Below, piece by piece: positions 17,030 through 26,227 of a stretch of DNA of 64,000 bases. The DNA is from Deltaproteobacteria bacterium (GTDB lineage Bacteria; Desulfobacterota; Desulfobulbia; Desulfobulbales; Desulfurivibrionaceae): the NCBI GenBank assembly GCA_026388695.1, contig JAPLJH010000062.1, positions 1-64,000 of the forward strand, in the 5' to 3' direction. The position numbers and the translations under genes were made by a program. Under the pieces are notes generated by a model. The model ran no database searches. It worked only from the letters and a program-made list of their open reading frames with translations, and was not told where the DNA came from. Every line of letters starts with the position of its first letter. Positions within the stretch are counted from its first letter, which is position 1.

Positions 17030-19095
17030 GTCCGTCCCTCCACCGGCAGAAGAACCGTAAAGGTGGAGCCGATGCCGGGTGTGCTCTCCACCTCGATTGT
17101 GCCGCCATGCCTGGTCACGATACCGTAGCTTACCGACAGACCAAGACCCGTGCCCTTGGCCGCTGATTTTGTGGAAAAGAACGGCTCAAAAATCCTTTCC
17201 TTATTCTCCGGCTCAATCCCATAACCGCTGTCTTGAAATTGCACCGCGACATATCCCCGCCTCACCTCTGTCCGCACGGTTATTGTCCCGGTCTCTGCAA
17301 TAATCGCCTCCTCGGCATTGGTGAGAAGATTGAGAAAAACCTGTTTGAGCTGATCCTCCACCGCCTGTATCCCTGGCAATGACGGAGCGAATTCCTTAAC
17401 CAGGGAAATCTTCTTATTTTTCAAATTCTTTCGGCAGAGCAGCAGAATATCCTCCAAGGCGGCGTGTACATCAACCTGCGCCTCTTTGCCAGTGGTCGGA
17501 CGATTAAAACTTTGCAAATCCTTGGTAAGCCTGGCAATGCGCCCACACTCGCGGATGGCAAGCTCAACCATCTGGAGATCCTCGCCCCCCAGAGTAGCCC
17601 GCCGTTTCAGACCATCCAGCACATTGCGGATGCCGCAGATCGGATTATTGAATTCATGGGCGATGGAGGCGGCCAGTTTGCCAACCGCGCTCAATTTTTC
17701 CGAATGTAGCAGCTGCCGATGAATCTTCTCCACCTCCATCGTGCGCTGGCTGACCCGAAGCTCCAGAATTTCCCGTGCTTCCCGTTCCAGTGCTTCCTCG
17801 TTTTTGCGTTCCGTGATATCCGTGGCGATACTGAGCTTTGCCCAAACATCCCCCATCCACTTAATGGCCCGGTCATGGTGTTCATACCATTTCTGGGTCA
17901 CAGTGTTCTGATTTTCCCAAACATACACGTCGCCCCGACCTCGCTTGGCCGCATTGTTGGCCAGCACCTTTTCATTGCTGCAAAAAGTGCAGGGGCCATC
18001 CTGACCGCACTGCATAACCGTCCAGCATATCCGGCCAGCGTCATCCCCAAAAATCTCCCGGGCATGACGATTCATAAAAAGGATCTCATAGCTGGCCATG
18101 TTGACCACATAAATAATCGCATCAAGACTGTCGAGCACCATGAGCAGACGCCGGTGCGCCCTGGCCAGACTCCTTTCGACCTTGGCCCGCTCGGCAATCT
18201 CCTTGTGCAGCTGCAGGTTTGCCGTGGTCAGGCTCTGGGTCCGCTCCTCAACAAGGTTAGAGAGATGCTCACCATGCTCCCGCATCCGCGCTTCATCCTC
18301 CTTACGCTTGGTAATATCGCGAACCAAGGCGAGGATGGTGCCGCTCTCGTCTTCCGGGATGGAAAGAAAATTGAACAACAGCCGCTTTTCACCAAAAAAA
18401 ATCGCCTCTTCTTCCCCAGCGCACACGGGTTGCTGCGGGTTAACCGCCTCGACAAGAAGGCGCACTTGGGAGGCATAGGGTTCCTGAAAAAGGCTGGAAA
18501 AAAAATTCGCCCCCAAAAGTTTCTCTTCGGGTTGACCGAACAAGGCAATGGCGCTGGCATTCACATAGATGATCTTCTGGGTGCGGGTAAAATGCACCAC
18601 CCCTTCGGACATGTGGTCAAGAACCAGCTCAAGATGCCTTTGCGAGCGCAACAGCTCTTTGGTGACTTCTCGCTGATAGATACCGTCAAGCCCAAAAATC
18701 CGGGGCTCCCACTCGCGCGTTGCCCGTTTGTAGGATTCGGCGATAAGCTCTTGGGCATGGAGAAAGATATTTTTAACTGAACCCTTGGCAATGCAGGCAT
18801 CGGCACCGTAAGAAAGAAAATCGATTTCGCCTTCGCTGGCGATGGCGGAAAGAATTACGATAAACACCTCGCGCAGGTGGGGCATGCTGCGGACAATGCG
18901 GCACAGCTTATCCCCGCTGATATTGGGCATGACCAAGTCGACAAACATGATATCCGGGAGAAACCCCTCAATGACATCAAGGGCGGAAAGGCCGTCCTGG
19001 GCGACGCGCACCACATGCCCATCCTTTTCCAGGAAGCTGGACATAAGCTCAAGGATAAGCGGCTGGTTATCCACCAACAGAATCTTTTTGGGCAT
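17026..19095 (-). CDS. Hybrid sensor kinase: REC-PAS-PAS-HisKA-HATPase
   Basis: This protein of 689 residues begins with a receiver (about 4-120, Asp53 in FVDLVMP). Two PAS domains follow (about 150-265 and 310-430), then HisKA with His480 in SIAHEFNNPI and HATPase_c ending in GTGLGLSVS. It has no membrane helix, so it is cytoplasmic. The second PAS carries four Cys (357, 363, 369, 372; pattern Cx5Cx5CxxC), a cluster common in PAS domains of anaerobes and possibly redox- or metal-sensing. An N-terminal receiver suggests input from another kinase. The start has GGAAG upstream. It pairs with the Cys-cluster regulator downstream. Confidence 0.9.
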   Translation of the reverse strand: MPKKILLVDNQPLILELMSSFLEKDGHVVRVAQDGLSALDVIEGFLPDIMFVDLVMPNISGDKLCRIVRSMPHLREVFIVILSAIASEGEIDFLSYGADACIAKGSVKNIFLHAQELIAESYKRATREWEPRIFGLDGIYQREVTKELLRSQRHLELVLDHMSEGVVHFTRTQKIIYVNASAIALFGQPEEKLLGANFFSSLFQEPYASQVRLLVEAVNPQQPVCAGEEEAIFFGEKRLLFNFLSIPEDESGTILALVRDITKRKEDEARMREHGEHLSNLVEERTQSLTTANLQLHKEIAERAKVERSLARAHRRLLMVLDSLDAIIYVVNMASYEILFMNRHAREIFGDDAGRICWTVMQCGQDGPCTFCSNEKVLANNAAKRGRGDVYVWENQNTVTQKWYEHHDRAIKWMGDVWAKLSIATDITERKNEEALEREAREILELRVSQRTMEVEKIHRQLLHSEKLSAVGKLAASIAHEFNNPICGIRNVLDGLKRRATLGGEDLQMVELAIRECGRIARLTKDLQSFNRPTTGKEAQVDVHAALEDILLLCRKNLKNKKISLVKEFAPSLPGIQAVEDQLKQVFLNLLTNAEEAIIAETGTITVRTEVRRGYVAVQFQDSGYGIEPENKERIFEPFFSTKSAAKGTGLGLSVSYGIVTRHGGTIEVESTPGIGSTFTVLLPVEGRT

Positions 19096-19181
19096 GGGTG
19101 CTTCCTTATTCTGAAAAAATTAAAGAATGAAGACTTCTATAATTTATCGCAGATTCCAAATGAAAGCGCAACGCATCAACA

Positions 19182-20963
19182 TCACTGCTCCCCGGAGGCA
19201 GCAGACACCGGCCCGCTCCGCTCACTAATCCCCCGCCGGATTACCTCTTTGTTGTAGGCAGCGATGGCCTCCCGGCGCTTAAGCATCCCCACCACCCAAC
19301 GGTCATCCTCCGCCTCCACCACCGGAATCTCTTCCAGGCCTTTGGCATCAAAAAGGGCCATGGCGGTATGGAGATTGTCTTCCGGGGTGAGCACCACGAC
19401 TTTGCGGGTGCAGATGTTCCCCACCCTGGCGGAAAGCCGCAGTTCCTCGTCATGGAGAATGCTTTTCACGTCTTGTAGCGAAACAACCCCGGTCATCCTG
19501 CCGCTTTCATCCACCACGGGAAAATAAAAACTGTCCCTGGCCATGCTGAAGATGGTCAGCAGCTGGTCCACGTTGGCCTGCTCGCTGACAAAATCCACAT
19601 CTTCGCTGACAACCCTGCCGACCTTGATGGACTTCATCACCGAGACTTCTCGGCCCTCGTGAAGATCAATGCCATCCCGGCTGAAATCCACGGTGTCGAT
19701 GGAATCAGGATTCAAGCGGGCGGCCACCACCGTGCCGATGATGCTGGAAAGCATGATCGGGATGATGATGAGATAATTACCGGTCATTTCAAAAAGAAGG
19801 AAGATGGCAGTAAGGGGCGCATGGGTGGCGGCGGCAAGAAAGGCCCCAATACCCACCGCCGCATAGGCACCAGGATTGGCGGTATGCTGGGGCAACAGGG
19901 AATGAGCCACGCTGCCGAACGCCCCACCGGTCACCGCGCCAATAAAAAGCGCCGGGGCAAACACCCCGCCCGCGCCACCGGAGCCTAAGGTAAGGGCGGT
20001 TGCCGCGATTTTGAAGAAAATCAGGGCAGCCATTACCCAAAGTACGCCACGCCCGGTCAAAACCTCGTCCAAATAATGATAACCGTCACCCATGATCTGG
20101 GGAAACCCTATGGCCAGGAGGCCAAGCGCCAGGGCGCCAAGCAAGGGCTTTAGCTGCGGATGTAGGCCGAGGGCGGTAAAACGATCACGGATCGTATAAA
20201 ATACATAAATATGCAGCACCGCCACCAGGCCCATAACCACGCCCATCAGAGAATAGAGTGGAATTTCGACCAGGGAATTGACCATCTCATAGGCCGGGAT
20301 GGGAAAGGCCGGAGAAACGCCATAATATCCCCGAGAGACCACGGTGGCCATAGCCGAGGAAACCACCAGCGCGGCGAAGGAGCCGATTTCGTAGGTGCCC
20401 AACAGGACGATCTCGGCGGCGAAAAAGACCCCGGCAATGGGGGCATTGAACATCGCCGCCACCCCACCGGCACACCCTGCGGCAATAAAAATCTTCATTC
20501 GGCTGCCGGAAACCCGGAAAAACTGCCCGAACTGCGAGCCCACAGCCCCGCCCACCTGGGCAATAGGCCCCTCGACCCCGGCAGAACCGCCGGTGCCGAT
20601 AGTCAGGGCGCAGGAAATAATCTTGAGCAAGATGGTGCGAAAGCGGATGATCCCGCCTTCCAGATTGACTTGGCGCAGGAATTTAGGGAAACCATAGCCG
20701 TTGATCTCGCCTGGAAAAAGCAGCGAAAGGGGGATAAGCAACACCATGCCGCCGATGGGGATCAAGGGCAAAAGCAGGAGATGCAGCCCGCCCTGGGCCA
20801 AACCGATAAAGGCAGCGCCGCCGACAAAAAAATAGTCATGCACCAGAGCGACAATGGTGCGAAAGAGGATGTTCGCCGCCCCAGCCATCAAACCGATACA
20901 GGCGGCAATGGCGATCACCCGAAAACTCTCCCCCGGCAGGATTCTTCTGATCTTGGTCTTCAT
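19182..20963 (-). CDS. ClC-family chloride channel/antiporter with CBS pair
   Basis: This is a 593-residue protein. The ClC membrane domain occupies about 15-430, with the selectivity motif GSAGVEGP (gating Glu131) and the second anion-site motif GGVFAP. Two CBS domains fill the C-terminal 150 residues. The conserved gating Glu suggests H+/Cl- exchange rather than a pure channel, but the distal proton Glu was not verified. CBS domains in ClC proteins bind adenine nucleotides and control gating. The ATG overlaps the stop of the dGTPase gene by 4 bp. Confidence 0.9.
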   Translation of the reverse strand: MKTKIRRILPGESFRVIAIAACIGLMAGAANILFRTIVALVHDYFFVGGAAFIGLAQGGLHLLLLPLIPIGGMVLLIPLSLLFPGEINGYGFPKFLRQVNLEGGIIRFRTILLKIISCALTIGTGGSAGVEGPIAQVGGAVGSQFGQFFRVSGSRMKIFIAAGCAGGVAAMFNAPIAGVFFAAEIVLLGTYEIGSFAALVVSSAMATVVSRGYYGVSPAFPIPAYEMVNSLVEIPLYSLMGVVMGLVAVLHIYVFYTIRDRFTALGLHPQLKPLLGALALGLLAIGFPQIMGDGYHYLDEVLTGRGVLWVMAALIFFKIAATALTLGSGGAGGVFAPALFIGAVTGGAFGSVAHSLLPQHTANPGAYAAVGIGAFLAAATHAPLTAIFLLFEMTGNYLIIIPIMLSSIIGTVVAARLNPDSIDTVDFSRDGIDLHEGREVSVMKSIKVGRVVSEDVDFVSEQANVDQLLTIFSMARDSFYFPVVDESGRMTGVVSLQDVKSILHDEELRLSARVGNICTRKVVVLTPEDNLHTAMALFDAKGLEEIPVVEAEDDRWVVGMLKRREAIAAYNKEVIRRGISERSGPVSAASGEQ

Positions 20964-22129
20964 ATTTTCTCCGGGGTCTCGCAGCCCAACAACTTTGCCT
21001 GGCGCAGAAAATAGGCATCGGTCATCCCGGCGATAAAATCACGGGCCATCTCAGCAGGCTGCTGGCCCGCGACATATTCCCTGCCTTGTTCCTGCACAAA
21101 ATTTGCGTACATTTCCGCCTGGGCCTGCTGCCTGGAAAACTGATCAAGGCAGGCGGCGAACAGAACCCGGTAACAATCGGTAATCTTGACAAGCCCCTTT
21201 TTGATGGCCGGGTTCAGATAAATCCGTTCATAATTGAAGGCCTTCAGCTCCTTAAGCCCCTCGGAAACCTCCTCGCTGAAGGCGATGGCCCCCTCTTCAA
21301 GGCCACCCGCGATCAGGTCGGTCACCAAACGGTAGACTATACTGCCGTTGGTCCGGCCAAAGATCTCCTGACAACGAGCAGGGATCTCATCCCGGCTGAT
21401 AAGCTTCAGCTCAATGGCATCCTCGATATCCCTGCCGACATAGGCAATGGTGTCTGCGAAGCGGACCACGCAGCCCTCCACGGTCATGGGGACCAATTCC
21501 TTCCTCCGGTCAAGACCCTTGGCCACCGCCTCACGGTCAAAATCGGCAAAGGTTTTGCCGGGCAGGGGTGCAAGTCTGCGGTTGTGGATCTCCCCGTCAT
21601 GGCACATGATGCCGTCCAGGGTTTGTAGGGTCAGGTTCCAACCCCTTCCTTGCCGCTCGATGCCTTCCAGAAACCGGACACTTTGCAGATTATGCTGGAA
21701 CGAGGGAAGCCCATGCCCGCGACAAAGTGCGTCCAAGACCTTTTCCCCGTCATGACCAAAGGGCGGATGCCCGATATCGTGGCCCAGGGCGATAGCCTCG
21801 ATGAGATCCTCGTTCAGCCGCAGATAGCGGCCAATGGTCCGGGCGATCTTTGCCACCAGCTGTACATGCAAAACCCGGTGGGTGATGTGGTCATTCTCGA
21901 CCATGTAAAACACCTGGGTTTTGTCGATGTAGCGCGTATAGGCCCGCGAATGCAAAACCCGATCGCCATCCACGGCAAAGGACTGACGATGATCCTCGTC
22001 ATCCCCCTCCTCCGGTTGCCGCCGAACTCCCTCCCGGCTCAGGCTGGCAAGCGGCGACAAACGCTCGGCCTCAAGGGCGTCCAGCTGGTCTTTTAAGGCG
22101 AGTAAACCGGGGTTGGTGAGATGGCGCAT
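20960..22129 (-). CDS. dgt: dGTPase-type HD-domain triphosphohydrolase
   Basis: This protein of 389 residues contains the HD signature of dGTP triphosphohydrolases: THRVLHVQLVAKIAR, then ALGHDIGHPPFGHDGE. That supplies the metal-binding His/Asp set, with an upstream HSRAYTRYIDKTQV motif typical of the family. Such enzymes cleave dNTPs to nucleoside and tripolyphosphate and so control dNTP pools. The frame opens earlier with a TTG, but the ATG at 22129 is the natural start. The stop overlaps the ClC start. The assignment to the dgt family is firm; the preferred nucleotide is not visible. Confidence 0.85.
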   Translation of the reverse strand: MRHLTNPGLLALKDQLDALEAERLSPLASLSREGVRRQPEEGDDEDHRQSFAVDGDRVLHSRAYTRYIDKTQVFYMVENDHITHRVLHVQLVAKIARTIGRYLRLNEDLIEAIALGHDIGHPPFGHDGEKVLDALCRGHGLPSFQHNLQSVRFLEGIERQGRGWNLTLQTLDGIMCHDGEIHNRRLAPLPGKTFADFDREAVAKGLDRRKELVPMTVEGCVVRFADTIAYVGRDIEDAIELKLISRDEIPARCQEIFGRTNGSIVYRLVTDLIAGGLEEGAIAFSEEVSEGLKELKAFNYERIYLNPAIKKGLVKITDCYRVLFAACLDQFSRQQAQAEMYANFVQEQGREYVAGQQPAEMARDFIAGMTDAYFLRQAKLLGCETPEKI

Positions 22130-22276
22130 GGCGTTCTGGTCCAATGGTGTCGTGGGTGACAAGATATTAAAGTATATCCCAGCAATCCCTTCCGCACAAT
22201 GCCCTGTCGTATTTCTGCAAGAATCTATCTGCCAGTTCCCAGCATATCATTTTCCCCGTGCGATTTTTATATATTT

Positions 22277-22295
22277 AGGTAACAATACCTATAAT
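22277..22295 (+). promoter_or_regulatory. Palindromic operator-like site touching a TATAAT box
   Basis: AGGTAACAATACCT (22277-22290) is a 5-bp inverted repeat around four bases and runs directly into TATAAT (22290-22295). No good -35 hexamer is visible. It lies between the dgt gene and the acetate operon and could control either. Support is modest. Confidence 0.3.
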
Positions 22296-22316
22296 ACGTA
22301 CCGCGTTGCTTTGCGC

Positions 22317-22437
22317 AAAAAGCTCCCCCTCCCTCGACGGGAGGGGGCTGGGGGGCTGGATGAACATGCCAACACCGCAAATCATCCAACTTCCCCCCTA
22401 CCCTAACCCTCCCCCGCGAGGGGGGAGGGAACTTTTC
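22317..22437. repeat. Pair of GC-rich palindromes forming an intergenic repeat
   Basis: Two hairpins flank about 60 bases: CCCCCTCCC-TCGAC-GGGAGGGGG near 22326, and CCCTCCCCC with GGGGGGAGGG near 22408. The outermost sequences (AAAAGCTCCC on the left, GGGAACTTTT on the right) are also roughly complementary, so the whole 120 bp could fold as one structure. This is the look of a dispersed palindromic repeat. The rest of the 22130-22451 gap holds no gene that I can support. Confidence 0.5.
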
Positions 22438-22451
22438 GGTAAGGATGCCAG

Positions 22452-23423
22452 GTGCCTCTCTCCCGCCCGATAACCATTGTCACCCATCCCCACTGTCTTG
22501 CCCACGACACGGGCGGCGGTGAGCATCCAGAAGCACCAGGCCGCCTCACCGCCTTGCTGGCAAGGCTACAGGCCTCACCGCTCAAGGACCGGCTCACCAT
22601 TATTGAGCCCCGCAAGGCGGAACGGCAATGGCTGACTACCTTTCATGACGAGCATTACCTTTTTCGCCTGGAAGAATGTGCCCTTTCAGGAAAAACCCAT
22701 CTCGACCATCCAGACAACCAGCTCTGCTTTGATTCCTACGAGGCAGCCCTGCTCTCGGCGGGCGCTGGGCTTACAGGCATCGACCTATTGGAAGGCGAAG
22801 AAAATCTGGTATTCTGCGCGGTGCGGCCGCCTGGGCATCACGCCGAAAGCAACCTGGCTCTGGGATTTTGTTTTTTAAACAACTGCGTGCTGGCGGCCCG
22901 GTACTGGCAGCAGCAGTATGGCCGTAGGAAGATTCTGGTCCTCGATTTCGACGCCCATCACGGCAACGGCATCCAGAGCGCCTTTGAGGAAGACCCGGAG
23001 GTCTTTTACCTCAGTCTACACGAGCATCCCACCTTCAGCTTCCCCGGCAGCGGCTATGCGGAAGAGAGCGGCACCGGCCCAGGGCGGGGGGCCACCCTGA
23101 ATATTCCCTTGCCCCCCGGAGCGGACGACCAGATGGTGCTCAACGCCTGGATCAAAAGGGTTGAACCGGCCCTTGCCGCCTTTGCCCCAGAACGGATCAT
23201 CGTCGCCGCAGGCTTTGACGCACACCGCGATGATGATATGTCCGGCCTTGCCTATTCCACGGAGATCTACGGCAAGTTTGGCGAATACCTGGCTGCCTGG
23301 GCGGACCAATTCTGCCAGGGCAAGCTGTTGTCCATTCTTGAAGGCGGCTATCATTTAGAAAGCATGGCCGACAGCGCGGCCACCTATCTCACTGCTTTAA
23401 GCAATTACAGTACAGAGGATTAA
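22452..23423 (+). CDS. Histone-deacetylase-family (AcuC-like) deacetylase
   Basis: This protein of 323 residues is a class I/II HDAC-fold enzyme. Motifs include PPGHHAES (active-site His pair), LDFDAHHGNG (Zn-binding Asp and His) and AGFDAHRDDDMSG (second Zn Asp). These enzymes remove acetyl groups from lysines or polyamines. The first codon is GTG with AAGGA six bases upstream. It heads a four-gene operon with a CBS-ACT protein and two acetyl-CoA/acetate enzymes, which favours an AcuC-like role in deacetylating a metabolic enzyme over polyamine metabolism. That preference is from context. Confidence 0.85.
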   Translation: MPLSRPITIVTHPHCLAHDTGGGEHPEAPGRLTALLARLQASPLKDRLTIIEPRKAERQWLTTFHDEHYLFRLEECALSGKTHLDHPDNQLCFDSYEAALLSAGAGLTGIDLLEGEENLVFCAVRPPGHHAESNLALGFCFLNNCVLAARYWQQQYGRRKILVLDFDAHHGNGIQSAFEEDPEVFYLSLHEHPTFSFPGSGYAEESGTGPGRGATLNIPLPPGADDQMVLNAWIKRVEPALAAFAPERIIVAAGFDAHRDDDMSGLAYSTEIYGKFGEYLAAWADQFCQGKLLSILEGGYHLESMADSAATYLTALSNYSTED

Positions 23424-23425
23424 TT

Positions 23426-24091
23426 ATGTTCATCACCCAACACATGACCAGAAACCCGGTGACCGTTTCCCCGGAAACCCTCCTCCCCGCCGTGCGGGAT
23501 ATCCTCCAAGGCGGGAAATTCCGCCACCTCCCGGTGGTGGATGGAGAGAACCACCTGGTCGGCATTGTCACCGACCGGGATCTGCGCTCGGCTTCCCCTT
23601 CCTCGGTGCTCTCCGAAGAGCGGATCAAGTCCTGCCATGCGGATTTCGACCAAACCCAGGTCAGCGCCATCATGAGCCGCGCCTTTTTCACCTTAAACCC
23701 CATGTCCACCCTGGACGACGCCCTGATCCTCCTTGACCGGGAAAAAATCGGCGCCCTGCCCGTGGTGGACGAAGAGCAGCGGGTCATCGGCATGTTTTCC
23801 ATGCGCGACCTCATGGCCGCTTATCGCAGGCTTTTCGGCCTTGGCGAACGCGGGAGCGCCATGATCGTAGTGGAGCATGACGGCAAGCGCAAGCCGCTTT
23901 CCCGCATTGCCAAGGTGCTCGAAGAGCACAACATCCGCTTCACCCGCCTCATCCGCACCGAAGCAGAAGAGACCATGCCGGAGCGCATCTATCTGCGGGT
24001 CAACACTTACAATATCAGCGCCGTACACCAGGCCCTCAAGGAGGCAGGCTTTGCCCTTGTTCTGCCGGAACTTCCCGAATTTTTTGGGTAA
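23426..24091 (+). CDS. AcuB-like CBS-pair plus ACT-domain protein
   Basis: A 221-residue protein with two CBS domains (about 1-60 and 75-135; each begins MTRNPVTV or MSRAFFTL) and a C-terminal ACT-like region (about 140-215). This is the layout of Bacillus AcuB, a protein linked to control of acetate utilisation. CBS pairs usually sense adenine nucleotides. The ATG lies two bases after the deacetylase stop, so the two are co-translated. A role as adenylate or amino-acid-type sensor for the neighbouring synthetase is inferred. Confidence 0.8.
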   Translation: MFITQHMTRNPVTVSPETLLPAVRDILQGGKFRHLPVVDGENHLVGIVTDRDLRSASPSSVLSEERIKSCHADFDQTQVSAIMSRAFFTLNPMSTLDDALILLDREKIGALPVVDEEQRVIGMFSMRDLMAAYRRLFGLGERGSAMIVVEHDGKRKPLSRIAKVLEEHNIRFTRLIRTEAEETMPERIYLRVNTYNISAVHQALKEAGFALVLPELPEFFG

Positions 24092-24121
24092 CAGACCTTC
24101 ACTCCCGTACAGGAAGACACC

Positions 24122-26227
24122 ATGCTCACCCCCCTTTTCTTCCCGAAATCCATCGCCGTGCTCGGCGCTTCCCGCACTCCGGGCAAGGTCGGCCACGATA
24201 TTGTCGCCAACCTGCTGGCCAGCGGCTATGCCGGGCGGATCATCCCGGTAAATCCAGCGGCCCCGGAAGTACTGGGCCTACCCTGCCTGGCCGAAATCAA
24301 AAAAGCGAAAGAAAAAATCGATCTTTGCATCATCGCGCTTCCCAGCGCCTTGGTTCTGGAAGCGGTACGGGATTGTCTCGAGGCCCAGGCCAGGGCCATC
24401 ACCGTGATCAGTTCCGGCTTCAAGGAAACGGGGAAGGAAGGTGCAGACATCGAACACCGGATCGCCGAGCTCTGCCAGAGCCACAAAGTGCCCCTGCTTG
24501 GCCCCAACTGCCTGGGACTGATCAACACCGAAAACAAAATGAACGCCTCCTTTGCCAGCCACATGCCGCAACCGGGCTGCATCTCGGTGATCTCCCAATC
24601 AGGGGCCATCTGCACCGCCCTGCTGGACCTGGCCGCCGCCCGTCACACCGGCATCGCCAAAATGATAAGCATGGGCAACAAGGCAGACCTCAACGAGGGA
24701 GACCTGTTGGTTGCCCTAGCCGCCGACCCGCAGACCAAGGTGATTGTCGCCTATCTGGAAGACATTGCCTGCGGAGACGAGTTTGTCAAAGCCGCCACCG
24801 AAGCTTCGAGCAAAAAACCGGTGATCATCCTCAAAGCCGGCACCACCGTGGCCGGACAGAAGGCGGCCTCCTCCCACACCGGGGTCCTGGCCGGAGCGGA
24901 GATCGCCTACGGCGCTGCCTTCATGCGCTCTGGTGTCATCCGGGCCGACAACTTCGAGGCCCTGGCCGATTATGCCGCCCTCTTTTCCATGCAGCCCCTG
25001 CCCAAAGGCAAACGGGTGCTGATCATCACCAATGCCGGGGGGCCCGGCACCATGGCCGCCGACGCCGTGGAAAAATCCGGGATGATTGTGGCCACCCTGG
25101 ACCGCAACACCGCCTCGGCCCTGCGCCAAAAACTGCCCGTTGCGGCCAGCATCGGCAATCCCATCGACGTACTGGGCGACGCCGAGCCGGACCGCTATGT
25201 GGCTGCCTTGGAAGCAGCCCAGGAAGACGAGGCCGTGGACGCAGTGGTGATCATCCTCACCCCCCAGGCCATGACCAAACCGGCGGAAACCGCCCGGGCC
25301 ATTGCCGCCTGCCACAAGGGCGATAAGCCCGTGGTCGTCGCCTTCATGGGCGGGGCTGATGTCATGCCGGGCCGGGATGAGCTGGTGGCTGCGGGTCTGC
25401 CCGATTACCCTTCGCCGGAACGGGCCGTGGCCGCGCTCAAGGCCCTGGTGGAATACGCGGCCTGGCGCAAACGTCCGCCCCGAATGGTGGCCCGTTTCCC
25501 CGTAAACCGGCGGCGGGTGGAACGCATCATCACCAGGCGCTTGCGGACCAACCGGTTGCAGATCGGCGAGGTCAAGGCAAAGAGCATCCTCCAGGCCTAC
25601 GGCTTTCAGATTCCCCAGGGCTATCTGGCCACCAATGTGGGCGAGGCCGTGGAAATCGCCGAGCGCATCGGCTATCCCGTGGCCATGAAGATCGTTTCCC
25701 CGGACATCATCCACAAATCCGATCTGGGCGGGGTCCGGCTCAACGTGACCAGCGGCGAGGCCGTGGAAGACGCCTACGATCTGATGATGCTCCGCATTGC
25801 CCAGCGGGCGCCGGAGGCCTGGATCGAGGGAATCTACGTGGAAAAAATGCTCTCCCGCGGCCTGGAGGTAATCATCGGCATGAGCCGCGACCCGCAGTTC
25901 GGGCCCATGCTGATGTTCGGCCTGGGCGGCATCTTTGTCGAGGTCATGAAAGACGTCACCTTTTATCTCGCGCCCATCACCAATGACGAGGCCGTCCAGA
26001 TGCTGATGAGCACCCGCTCTTATGAAATCCTCAAAGGGAAACGGGGGCACAAGGGCGTCGACCTGGCGGGCATTGCCAACGGGTTGCAGCGGATCAGCCA
26101 GTTGACCACCGATTTCCCGCAGATTGCCGAGTTGGACATCAACCCCTTCATTGTTGGGGAGACAGGCACCGAGCCGGTGGTGGCGGACGCAAGAATGACC
26201 TTACAGATCATAGGGGAGCCGCGATGA
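24122..26227 (+). CDS. ADP-forming acyl/acetyl-CoA synthetase (fused alpha-beta)
   Basis: This protein of 701 residues begins with a CoA-binding Rossmann domain (about 1-140; VLGASRTPGKVG). Two succinyl-CoA-ligase-like domains follow (about 150-460), including SQSGAI and the likely phospho-His in SSHTGVL. The C-terminal ATP-grasp domain (about 485-700) has VAMKIVSPDIIHKSDLGGV. Such enzymes convert acetyl- or acyl-CoA, ADP and phosphate to acid, CoA and ATP, which conserves energy in fermentative metabolism. No GNAT domain is attached, unlike the Pat proteins of enterobacteria. The stop overlaps the start of the CoA-transferase gene by 4 bp. Confidence 0.88.
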   Translation: MLTPLFFPKSIAVLGASRTPGKVGHDIVANLLASGYAGRIIPVNPAAPEVLGLPCLAEIKKAKEKIDLCIIALPSALVLEAVRDCLEAQARAITVISSGFKETGKEGADIEHRIAELCQSHKVPLLGPNCLGLINTENKMNASFASHMPQPGCISVISQSGAICTALLDLAAARHTGIAKMISMGNKADLNEGDLLVALAADPQTKVIVAYLEDIACGDEFVKAATEASSKKPVIILKAGTTVAGQKAASSHTGVLAGAEIAYGAAFMRSGVIRADNFEALADYAALFSMQPLPKGKRVLIITNAGGPGTMAADAVEKSGMIVATLDRNTASALRQKLPVAASIGNPIDVLGDAEPDRYVAALEAAQEDEAVDAVVIILTPQAMTKPAETARAIAACHKGDKPVVVAFMGGADVMPGRDELVAAGLPDYPSPERAVAALKALVEYAAWRKRPPRMVARFPVNRRRVERIITRRLRTNRLQIGEVKAKSILQAYGFQIPQGYLATNVGEAVEIAERIGYPVAMKIVSPDIIHKSDLGGVRLNVTSGEAVEDAYDLMMLRIAQRAPEAWIEGIYVEKMLSRGLEVIIGMSRDPQFGPMLMFGLGGIFVEVMKDVTFYLAPITNDEAVQMLMSTRSYEILKGKRGHKGVDLAGIANGLQRISQLTTDFPQIAELDINPFIVGETGTEPVVADARMTLQIIGEPR

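Noticed and set aside
24716-26050. 444-codon open frame antisense to the acyl-CoA synthetase gene
   Set aside because: It is Gly/His-rich with no recognisable domain and lies wholly opposite a well-supported gene; long antisense frames are expected in GC-rich DNA.
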